DNA from: an uncultured Eubacteriales bacterium
GTDB lineage: Bacteria; Bacillota; Clostridia; Oscillospirales; CAG-382
Length of the DNA: 21,664 nt
Assembly (NCBI GenBank): GCA_900546385.1
Contig: URCT01000033.1
Location: forward strand, 1 to 21,664
Reading direction: 5' to 3'
Below the pieces are notes generated by a model. That model was given only the letters and a program-made list of their open reading frames with translations, ran no database searches and was not told the DNA's origin. The position numbers and the translations under genes are program-made. Shown here piece after piece: positions 1 through 7,469 of the stretch (positions are counted from its first letter, which is position 1; each line of letters starts with the position of its first letter).

Positions 1-1783
1 AAGTATGTTTTTGAAAATGCTTGCCGGACGGATTTCACCGACCTCCGGCGAGGTGTTTTTAGCCGCCGGGAAAACGCTCGGCTTTTTGGAGCAGGATACC
101 GGCCTTGAATCGGACAAGACGATTTATGAAGAAATGTTGGGTGCATTTCCGGCACTTGTCGAAGCGGAAAAGCATCTGGCGCTTCTTGTGGAACAGCTCG
201 GCGACACTTCACTTGATGCCGAAACGCACATGACGCTTGCCGCACGCTACACCGCCGCCGAGGAACGTTTCAAGCGTGACGGCGGTTACGAATACAAAAG
301 CCGCATTGTTTCCATGTTAGAGGCGATGGGCTTTGACAAGCAAAAGCAGACAATGCGCGTGGATGAATTTTCCGGCGGACAGAAAACGCGGCTTGCGCTT
401 GCAAGACGGCTTCTTTCCGAGCCGGATGTGCTGATCCTCGACGAGCCGACCAACCATTTGGACATCGAATCGCTCGAATGGCTGGAGGGCTTTTTGGCCT
501 CCTATAAAAAGGCTGTTTTGGTGGTTTCGCATGACCGTTATTTTTTGGATAAGATCACACGCAAAACGTTTGAAATCGAAAATAAGTGCGGGAAGCTGTA
601 TCCTTGCGGCTACACCGAATATGTCAAGCGCAAAGAGGAAGACCGCAAAAACGATTTGAAGCACTATGAGCTGCAGCAAAAAGAGATCGCACGCTTGGAG
701 GCCTTTGTTGAGAACCAACGCCGTTGGAATCGTGAGCGCAATATCATTGCCGCCGAAAGCCGCTTAAAGGCCATCGACCGCATGGAAAAGATCGATAAGC
801 CCAAAAATCTGCCGTCGCAGATCAAGTTCCGTTTTGAAACCGATGAAAACGTCAAAACGCCGCATAAGCTTTTGGAGGTCACCGGTCTTGCCAAAGCCTA
901 TCCCGAAAAGAAGCTGTTTGAAAATCTTTCCTTCTTATTACATGGCAAGGATCGCATGTTCATCCTCGGGCCGAACGGCATCGGCAAATCGACTCTTTTA
1001 AAGATTTTGTGCGGCAAGGTTCGCGCCGATGCCGGAACATTTGAATATGCCGACGGACTTCGGATCGGCTATTATGACCAAGAGCAGCAAGGATTAAACC
1101 CGGAGAATACCATTATAGACGAGCTTTGGGACTGTTATCCGAACAAGACGCAAACCGAGATCCGCTCGGCACTCGCGTGCTTTTTATTCACGGCGGATGA
1201 TGTGTTTAAACAGATAAAAGTTCTGTCCGGCGGCGAAAAAGCACGGTTGACGTTTGCCAAACTCATGCTTGAAAAGAGCGACATGCTCATTTTGGACGAA
1301 CCGACCAACCACCTTGATTCGCCCTCACGCGAGGTGTTAGAGCAGGCGCTTGCCGAATATGAGGGAACACTGCTTGCCGTGTCGCATGACCGCTACTTTA
1401 TCAAGAAATTGGCAACACGCATTCTCGATATGCGCGCCGATACGTGCTTTTGCTTTGAAGGCGGCTATGAAGCCTTTAACGAGTATAAAGAAAAAGCCAA
1501 AAACGCATCTTTTGCGGAGGAACAAACCAAAACCGCCGCATCGACCGGCAAGGAAGAGTATCTGAAGAACAAGGAAGAGCGCAGCCGTGCGCGAAAGCTT
1601 GAAAAACAGATCGCGGATACCGAAAAACGCATCGGTGAGCTCGAAGCGGCACTTGCCGAAAATGCACGTTTACAAGAAGAGGCGGCCGGCGATTTCACAC
1701 GCGTCGGTGAGCTGTTTGCCGCATCCCATCAAATGGAGGAAGAGCTTGAAAACCTATACGCGGTTTTGGAAGAATTGGGTTAA
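1..1783 (+). CDS. ABC-F family ATP-binding protein, 5' end cut by window edge
   Basis: Twin-ATPase protein of the ABC-F family, soluble proteins that act on the ribosome (translation factors or antibiotic-resistance proteins) and are not transporter subunits. The reading frame is already open at the first bases: a Ser codon directly before the first Met fits the Ser of the first Walker A (GKS, then MFLKMLAG), so about 30-40 N-terminal residues lie upstream and the first ATG (5) is not the real start. Visible, counted from that ATG: first signature FSGGQKTRLALARR (about 123), first Walker B DVLILDEPTNHLD (about 140), a charged helical inter-domain linker (about 205-265), second Walker A LGPNGIGKSTLLK (about 322), second signature LSGGEKARLTFAK (about 409), second Walker B MLILDEPTNHLD, and a C-terminal coiled coil (about 525-590) as in Uup/YdiF-type members. 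Subfamily cannot be fixed from sequence alone. No convincing terminator follows. Confidence 0.93.
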   Translation, partial: SMFLKMLAGRISPTSGEVFLAAGKTLGFLEQDTGLESDKTIYEEMLGAFPALVEAEKHLALLVEQLGDTSLDAETHMTLAARYTAAEERFKRDGGYEYKSRIVSMLEAMGFDKQKQTMRVDEFSGGQKTRLALARRLLSEPDVLILDEPTNHLDIESLEWLEGFLASYKKAVLVVSHDRYFLDKITRKTFEIENKCGKLYPCGYTEYVKRKEEDRKNDLKHYELQQKEIARLEAFVENQRRWNRERNIIAAESRLKAIDRMEKIDKPKNLPSQIKFRFETDENVKTPHKLLEVTGLAKAYPEKKLFENLSFLLHGKDRMFILGPNGIGKSTLLKILCGKVRADAGTFEYADGLRIGYYDQEQQGLNPENTIIDELWDCYPNKTQTEIRSALACFLFTADDVFKQIKVLSGGEKARLTFAKLMLEKSDMLILDEPTNHLDSPSREVLEQALAEYEGTLLAVSHDRYFIKKLATRILDMRADTCFCFEGGYEAFNEYKEKAKNASFAEEQTKTAASTGKEEYLKNKEERSRARKLEKQIADTEKRIGELEAALAENARLQEEAAGDFTRVGELFAASHQMEEELENLYAVLEELG

Positions 1784-2189
1784 TTTGTACAAAACACGAA
1801 AAAAATGTCGATAATGTGCGTTTTGCCTTCAAAAACCACCGATTGGCAAAAGTTCCATGATGTAGAAATTTTGACTCGAAATTTGTGCAAAGTGAACAAA
1901 AAACGAGGATGATTAATGTGCTTAAAGAAGACAATCGTGAACATTTTTTGCGAAAAATCCGAGTGCTGTAAATTTCAAGAGATTCTTAAACGATAATTAA
2001 AATAATCATAAGAATCAAAATTTCACCATAAAAACGGAATATTATATGGTATAAATCGATTTTTCAAAATGGATTTGGTAATAATTTCAAATTGTTAAAA
2101 TTTTAAGCCGTCGTTTTGCAAGAATATTTCGTTCATTTTTTGGGTGTTTATGCCAAATCGACAAGAATCGACGCGCGAAATTGTCACTC
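1784..2189. other. AT-rich intergenic region without a supported gene
   Basis: About 400 bp between the ABC-F stop and the promoter of the transport operon. It is clearly richer in A/T than the flanking genes. A weak inverted repeat (TTTTGCC at 1821-1827 and GGCAAAA at 1845-1851) lies downstream of the ABC-F stop, but no T tract follows, so a terminator is not supported. AATCGAC occurs twice in close succession around 2155-2171, just upstream of the promoter; this could be part of a regulator site or chance. No tRNA, convincing small gene or CRISPR repeat was seen. Confidence 0.5.
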
Positions 2190-2196
2190 TTGACAA
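2181..2196. promoter_or_regulatory. Inverted repeat overlapping the -35 box (candidate operator)
   Basis: TTGTCA and TGACAA form a perfect 6-bp inverted repeat separated by CTCT. The right arm is almost exactly the -35 hexamer of the operon promoter, so a protein bound here would occlude RNA polymerase. No regulator gene lies next to the operon, so the binding protein is unknown. A 6-bp repeat can arise by chance. Confidence 0.35.
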
Positions 2197-2218
2197 AAAT
2201 CCTTTCAAGTGATATGCT
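2190..2218 (+). promoter_or_regulatory. SigA-type promoter of the transport operon
   Basis: TTGACA (2190-2195), a 17-bp spacer and TATGCT (2213-2218) match the housekeeping sigma consensus. Transcription would start near 2225, leaving a leader of about 135 nt before the ATG at 2362. In that leader GCGGTGTCG (2280-2288) can pair imperfectly with CGATACGC (2318-2325); no known riboswitch class was recognised. Confidence 0.75.
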
Positions 2219-2361
2219 ATCTGTATGTAATTGGGCAGATATGGGTTAGTTTTGTCCTTTTTTACTTCCGATTATATAAGCGGTGTCGGAACAGGGGAAA
2301 GCACAACCGGTATTTGTCGATACGCGAAGCTATTTTCAATTCAAGGCAGGAGGAAAACAGC

Positions 2362-5300
2362 ATGAGAAATGCTAAAAACAAGAACAAGCTTGTTACTGCG
2401 ATGATCCTTGCGAGTATGCTTGTCCAACCTTTAGCCGGAATGTCTGTTTATGCAGATGAACCGGTAACGACGGCGGAAACATCCGCGTCGGAGATTCAGG
2501 ACGACACCTCGTATACGCTGAATTCGCTCGATGACATGGCAAATCTGATGGTTTCCTTGACGTATGCGGATTATCTTGCGGATTATGCCAATGTTCCGGA
2601 TACCACCAAGGAAATCGATATCGATGTCACCAAGTACAACAACGATTTGTCCGAAGGCGAGATCGAGGTCAACGAAAAAGACACGGTGGTTCGCGACGGC
2701 AAAGAAATCGTTGCCGGAACGGTCAGCACGACCGATGAGGGCAAATTGGTATACGATATCGATGTGCCCGAAACGGCGATGTATTCGGTTACCGTGGAAT
2801 ACTATCCGATTGCCGGAAACGGTTCGACCATCGAACGTATTCTGTTAATCGACGATAAAATTCCGTTTAACGAAGCACGCTATATGAATTTCACGCGCGT
2901 GTGGATCGACAAAGAGGAGAGCGGCTATTCCAGAGCCGAACGCACCTTTAAGCTCGATATCAACCAAAACGAAATGCGTCCGGTCAAAGAGGAAGCTCCC
3001 GAATGGCGCACCCAGACGTTAATCGATTCACAGGCGTTTTACGATGAACCGTTTAAGTTTTATTTAACGGAAGGCAAGCATACCTTTGCTTTCGAATCTG
3101 CCAGCGAACCGCTTAAAATAGCTTCAATCAAACTTCATAAAGCCGAAACGCTTCCGACGTATGAAGAATATCTTTCCTTACATAAGGATGCTCCCAAAGT
3201 AAGCGAAGACACCGTGATACGGATCAATGCGGAAACACCGCTTAAAACCTCCGAACAGGTTATTTACGCAATGAACGACCGTACCTCGGCCATCACCGAT
3301 CCGCAGAGCACGAGTGCAACGCTCTTGAACACCATCGGCGGCAACGGCGGCGATAAATGGAAAATCACCGGCCAGTGGATCGAATGGGATTTCGAAGTTC
3401 CCGAAACCGGTATGTATAAAATCGTGCCGCGCTTCAAGCAGACGGTCAACGCCGGTCTTTTCTCCTCACGTTCGATTAAGATCGACGGCGAGATCCCGTT
3501 TGCCGAAGCCAAAGCCTGCCAGTTCAAATATAAGAGCGATTGGCAGACACAGGCTCTGACGGATGGCGAAACCGAGTTTACCTTCTATCTCGAAAAAGGC
3601 AAGCACACCCTTCAGATGGAGGTTGTCCTCGGAAAGATGTCCACGATCCTTCAAACGATCAACGACAGTACCGACCGCTTGAATGAATACTACCGCGAAA
3701 TTTTGATGATCACCGGTACCGACCCGGATGAATATACCGACTATTCGTTCTCCAAGCTCATTCCGGAAGTGCTTCGCGGCATGAGAAACGAATCGGCGCT
3801 GTTATACGATATGTCGGCGCAGCTTGAAGAGACCATCGGTGAAAAAGGTGAAAACACTGTTATCCTTGATCGTGTGGCATACTTGCTTGACTTAATGGGC
3901 AACGATCAGGATAAGATCGCCGCCAACCTCTCCAACTACAAGAGCTACATCGGAAGCCTTGGTACTTGGCTTCTTACCACTACCTCTCAGCCGCTTCAGT
4001 TAGACTACATTCAGATCCAATCGGCTGAGAAAGCAAAACTGCCGCAGGCAGAAGCCAATGCATGGCAGTCAATCAAACACGAGATTTCTTCCTTTATATC
4101 TTCTTTCTTTGTGGACTATAACTCCATGGGTTCGAGTACCGTCTATGACGAGAACGACCCGAACGCCATTGAAGTTTGGATCACCACCGGCCGTGACCAG
4201 GCGACCATCATGCGTCAGATGGTGGACGACAGCTTCGCCGCTGAATACGGCGTGTCGGTCAACCTGAAGCTGATTGCCGCCGGTACGCTTCTTCCGGCAA
4301 CGCTTGCCGGCAACGGCCCGGACGTCTCCATGGACGCCGACCCGGTCGGCTTCGGTATCCGCAATGCGGTTATGCCGTTGAACTATTTTGAAAACACGGA
4401 TAACTACATGGGCGATAACGTCATGGGCTTCAGCGAGGTAAAGAAGCTGTTTAACGAAGAAACCTTCGTTCCGTTAACAGTTCTTGACCCGGATCGCCGC
4501 GAATTCGCCGACGGAAAAGAAGTGCCGATCGCCGAAGACGGAAATGCCGAATTCAAGGTCGTCAAGGGTGTCGAACGCAACGGCGTGGTTACCTACGGTC
4601 TCCCGTCTACGCTCGATTTCCCGATGCTGTTCTACCGCAAGGATATTTTCGTCGAACTCGGCTTAGAGGTTCCGCAAACGTGGGATGATGTTGAAGACGT
4701 TATCCGCGCTCTTTCGGAAAACCAGCTCGAAATGGGCTTTGCGCAAACATTAACGCAGATCCGTATGTATCAGACCGGCGACGAATGGTTCAAGTCGTGC
4801 TACGATTATGAGGATATGGGCGATACCATCGATCAGAACAGCCGCGCTTATCTGCGCACGGTCGGTATTGAAACCAATCTTGGCAGCAACGGCGCGCTCG
4901 ATGCTTTCCAGCGCATGACCGAATGGTTCACGCTGTACGGCCAGCCGGTTACGTTCGACTTCTCCAACCGTTTCCGTACCGGTGAGCTTCCGATCGGTAT
5001 CGTAAGCTACACGCAGTACAACCAGTTGAAGGTCTTCGCTCCGGAAATCAGCGGCCTTTGGGAATTCGTTCAGCTGCCCGGCGTGGAACAGGCAGACGGC
5101 ACCATCAATCATACCTCTCCGATCACGGTCGGCGCGGTCATGATGATGAAGGACGCTGCTGATGACATCACGGCCAACCAAGACTATACGGATTCGTTGC
5201 GTGCACAGAACTCGTGGAAATACCTCCAGTGGTGGGTGAGCACACCGACCCAAGAGCGTTTCGGTAAAGAGCAGGTCGCCATCATGGGTACGGCCGCAAA

Positions 5301-5601
5301 ATACAATACGGCGAACGTTGAAGCTTTGAAAGGTCAGTCTTGGACAGCACAGGAAAAGAAAAATCTTGATCAGCAGTTCAAATCATTGAAAGGCACTCCT
5401 ATGTCGCCCGGTAACTACATTGTCGCACGATATACCAACTTCGCATTCTACAATGTCGTGAATGACGGAGAGGTTGCCTCCGAGGCAATGCGCGCTTATA
5501 TCGATGATATCGATAACGAGCTTACCCGTAAGCGTTCGGAATACGGCTTCTTGACGGCGGATGAATATAAAGCCGATCTTGCCGCAAAAAACGCTGAATA
5601 A
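2362..5601 (+). CDS. Large secreted solute-binding protein with carbohydrate-binding-like modules
   Basis: First gene of the operon, 1079 aa. The ATG at 2362 is chosen because GGCAGGAGG lies 8-9 nt upstream; the frame stays open further upstream, but that stretch runs through the promoter. Residues 1-32 form a Sec signal peptide ending VYA/DE, with no lipobox Cys, which is unusual for a Gram-positive binding protein. Two related beta-rich modules follow (about 70-270 and 285-556). They share a motif: IDDKIPFNEARYMNF in the first and IDGEIPFAEAKACQF in the second, each followed by an EGKHTFAFE or KGKHTLQME strand. The second module has a helical insertion at about 430-545. The C-terminal part (about 600-1060) is a family 1 (CUT1-type) extracellular solute-binding domain, recognised from IEVWITTGRDQ, the AGNGPDVSMD segment and GLPSTLDFPMLFYRKDIF. 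Family binding domains are usually about 400 aa, so this is more than twice the usual size. It probably captures a poly- or oligosaccharide for the permeases downstream; the ligand is unknown. Confidence 0.88.
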   Translation: MRNAKNKNKLVTAMILASMLVQPLAGMSVYADEPVTTAETSASEIQDDTSYTLNSLDDMANLMVSLTYADYLADYANVPDTTKEIDIDVTKYNNDLSEGEIEVNEKDTVVRDGKEIVAGTVSTTDEGKLVYDIDVPETAMYSVTVEYYPIAGNGSTIERILLIDDKIPFNEARYMNFTRVWIDKEESGYSRAERTFKLDINQNEMRPVKEEAPEWRTQTLIDSQAFYDEPFKFYLTEGKHTFAFESASEPLKIASIKLHKAETLPTYEEYLSLHKDAPKVSEDTVIRINAETPLKTSEQVIYAMNDRTSAITDPQSTSATLLNTIGGNGGDKWKITGQWIEWDFEVPETGMYKIVPRFKQTVNAGLFSSRSIKIDGEIPFAEAKACQFKYKSDWQTQALTDGETEFTFYLEKGKHTLQMEVVLGKMSTILQTINDSTDRLNEYYREILMITGTDPDEYTDYSFSKLIPEVLRGMRNESALLYDMSAQLEETIGEKGENTVILDRVAYLLDLMGNDQDKIAANLSNYKSYIGSLGTWLLTTTSQPLQLDYIQIQSAEKAKLPQAEANAWQSIKHEISSFISSFFVDYNSMGSSTVYDENDPNAIEVWITTGRDQATIMRQMVDDSFAAEYGVSVNLKLIAAGTLLPATLAGNGPDVSMDADPVGFGIRNAVMPLNYFENTDNYMGDNVMGFSEVKKLFNEETFVPLTVLDPDRREFADGKEVPIAEDGNAEFKVVKGVERNGVVTYGLPSTLDFPMLFYRKDIFVELGLEVPQTWDDVEDVIRALSENQLEMGFAQTLTQIRMYQTGDEWFKSCYDYEDMGDTIDQNSRAYLRTVGIETNLGSNGALDAFQRMTEWFTLYGQPVTFDFSNRFRTGELPIGIVSYTQYNQLKVFAPEISGLWEFVQLPGVEQADGTINHTSPITVGAVMMMKDAADDITANQDYTDSLRAQNSWKYLQWWVSTPTQERFGKEQVAIMGTAAKYNTANVEALKGQSWTAQEKKNLDQQFKSLKGTPMSPGNYIVARYTNFAFYNVVNDGEVASEAMRAYIDDIDNELTRKRSEYGFLTADEYKADLAAKNAE

Positions 5602-5639
5602 GACACAATTATTAAAGGATAAATCGAGGAGTGAATTCA

Positions 5640-6590
5640 ATGTCTGAAAAGGTCAGTGCCCAACAGGCACCAAAGCTCAGAAAGGATATGACAAAGTGGC
5701 AGTGGACGCTCCGTGAAATGAAGGTTCATAAGGCTGGCTACTTTATGGTAGCACCGTATTATTTGATCTTTATGACGTTCACGGTCGTGCCGGTTGTCGT
5801 GTCGCTTCTTCTCAGCTTCACGCAGTTCAATATGTTAGAAATGCCGATTTTCGTCGGTATGGACAATTACATTCGTCTGCTTCTTGACGATGATATTTTC
5901 CTTTTGGCTTGCAGCAATACGCTGATTTTCGCAACCATGACAGGCCCGGTTTCCTATTTGCTGTGCTTGATGTTTGCATGGTTCATCAATGAGCTGACAC
6001 CGAAGATTCGTGCTGTCGTTACGCTCATCTTCTATGCACCGAGTATTTCCGGTCAGGTCTACCTCATTTGGCAGACGCTGTTCTCCAGTGACCAGTACGG
6101 CTGGGTCAATGGTACGCTCATGAAGCTCGGCATTATTTCCAGTCCGATTTTGTGGTTCCAGGATACCGATTATATTATGGGACTTGTTATCATGGTCGCT
6201 TTGTGGACTTCGCTCGGTACTTCGTTCCTTTCGTTTATCGCCGGCTTCCAGGTCGTGGATAAATCGCTGTACGAAGCTGCCGCTGTGGACGGTATCAAGA
6301 ACCGTTGGCAGGAGCTTTGGTTCGTCACGCTTCCGGTTATGAAAAACCAGATGATGTTCGCGGCGATCATGTCGATCACCGGTTCGTTCGGCTTCGGTGC
6401 AGTCGTTACCGCACTCTGCGGTTTCCCCAGCGTCGATTATGCCGCTCATACCATCATGCACCACTTGGAGGACTACGGTAACCAGCGTTGGGAAGTCGGA
6501 TATGCTTCGGCAATCGCAACCATCCTGTTTGCCATCATGATCGGTGCAAACGTGTTAGTCAATAAAATGCTGTCGAAGGTGGGTAAATGA
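5640..6590 (+). CDS. Sugar ABC transporter permease, MalF/UgpA type (pair 1)
   Basis: Membrane subunit of a CUT1-type carbohydrate importer, 316 aa. ATG 5640 is preferred because GAGGA ends 9 nt before it; the in-frame GTG at 5631 abuts the Shine-Dalgarno and is implausible. It has a cytosolic N-terminus (about 35 aa) and six hydrophobic segments, the first being VAPYYLIFMTFTVVPVVV. The EAA loop that contacts the ATPase, EAAAVDGIKNRWQELWFVTLP, is at about residue 211 and has the conserved Gly and LP. It follows the binding-protein gene by 38 nt and is separated from the next permease by one base, so co-translation is likely. Substrate specificity cannot be read from the sequence. Confidence 0.93.
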   Translation: MSEKVSAQQAPKLRKDMTKWQWTLREMKVHKAGYFMVAPYYLIFMTFTVVPVVVSLLLSFTQFNMLEMPIFVGMDNYIRLLLDDDIFLLACSNTLIFATMTGPVSYLLCLMFAWFINELTPKIRAVVTLIFYAPSISGQVYLIWQTLFSSDQYGWVNGTLMKLGIISSPILWFQDTDYIMGLVIMVALWTSLGTSFLSFIAGFQVVDKSLYEAAAVDGIKNRWQELWFVTLPVMKNQMMFAAIMSITGSFGFGAVVTALCGFPSVDYAAHTIMHHLEDYGNQRWEVGYASAIATILFAIMIGANVLVNKMLSKVGK

Positions 6591-6591
6591 T

Positions 6592-7455
6592 ATGAAATTC
6601 AAAATCAAAAAACGTTCATTTAACCGCTCGGTCGGCGGCGATATCGGTATCAATATACTGCTTATCATCTTCGGCGCATTCATGTTTCTTCCTATGGTCT
6701 ATGCGATTTCGCAGTCTTTGAAGCCGCTTGACGAACTGTGGATGTTCCCGCCGCGCTTCTTGGTGCAGAACCCGAGTCTTAAAAACTTCCAAGAGCTGTT
6801 CCGCCTTATGAGCGAAAGCTGGGTTCCGTTCTCGCGTTACATATTTAATACCGCATTTGTTTCGGTTGCCGGTACCGGCGGACATTTGTTCTTTGCTTCG
6901 CTTGCAGCGTATGCCATGACAAAGATCAATTTCCCGGGCCGCAAGGGAATGTTCCAACTCGTTTATTATTCCCTTATGTTTAACGCAACGGTCACCGCAC
7001 TTTCCAACTTTATCATCATGTCAGCTTTCCACATGATTGATACCTATTGGTCGCTCATCATCCCGGCCTTCGGCCAGACGCTCGGTTTCTACCTTATGCG
7101 TCAGTTTATGGAGACCACTGTTCCGGATACCGTTCTTGAATCCGCACGTCTTGACGGTGCAAAGGAACTTACCATTTATTGGAAGATCGTAATGCCGATG
7201 GTAAAGCCTGCATGGCTGACTCTTATCGTGTACTGCTTCCAAGGTCTTTGGAACAGCGGTACCTCCGTGTACATTTACAGTGAAGAGCTCAAAACATTTA
7301 ACTACGCCATTCAGCAGATTCTCGCCGGCGGTATCGTTCGTTCGGGTGCAGCTGCCGCAGCAACGGTTATCATGATGCTTGTTCCGGTTACGGTATTCGT
7401 TATCACGCAGAGCAACATTATTGAAACGATGGCAAGTTCCGGTTTGAAAGACTAA
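6592..7455 (+). CDS. Sugar ABC transporter permease, MalG/UgpE type (pair 1)
   Basis: Second half of the first permease heterodimer, 287 aa. The ATG lies one base after the stop of the MalF-type partner, so its Shine-Dalgarno is inside that gene and translational coupling is expected. Six hydrophobic segments are visible, beginning with a signal-anchor-like helix (INILLIIFGAFMFLPMVYAI). The EAA loop ESARLDGAKELTIYWKIVMPM starts at about residue 183. The MalG-family feature of TM1, extracytoplasmic loop PxxL.NF.ELF is present (NPSLKNFQELFRL). No ATPase gene is adjacent. Identification as a CUT1 permease is secure; the cargo is unknown. Confidence 0.93.
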   Translation: MKFKIKKRSFNRSVGGDIGINILLIIFGAFMFLPMVYAISQSLKPLDELWMFPPRFLVQNPSLKNFQELFRLMSESWVPFSRYIFNTAFVSVAGTGGHLFFASLAAYAMTKINFPGRKGMFQLVYYSLMFNATVTALSNFIIMSAFHMIDTYWSLIIPAFGQTLGFYLMRQFMETTVPDTVLESARLDGAKELTIYWKIVMPMVKPAWLTLIVYCFQGLWNSGTSVYIYSEELKTFNYAIQQILAGGIVRSGAAAAATVIMMLVPVTVFVITQSNIIETMASSGLKD

Positions 7456-7469
7456 GGAGGAATGTGACA

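Noticed and set aside
1..1783. ABC-F gene as the ATPase of the sugar importer
   Set aside because: Two fused ATPase domains with a charged linker and C-terminal coiled coil are ABC-F features; it lacks the regulatory domain of MalK/MsiK-type subunits.
1821..1851. Inverted repeat TTTTGCC/GGCAAAA after the ABC-F gene as a terminator
   Set aside because: Only 7 bp with a 17-nt loop and no T tract on either strand.
1909..1971. 20-codon frame after ACGAGG in the intergenic region
   Set aside because: Very short, poor ribosome binding site spacing, no promoter and no recognisable product.
2209..2361. In-frame upstream extension of the large binding protein (ATG at 2209)
   Set aside because: It overlaps the -10 box and leader, has no ribosome binding site, and would bury the clear signal peptide that starts at 2362.
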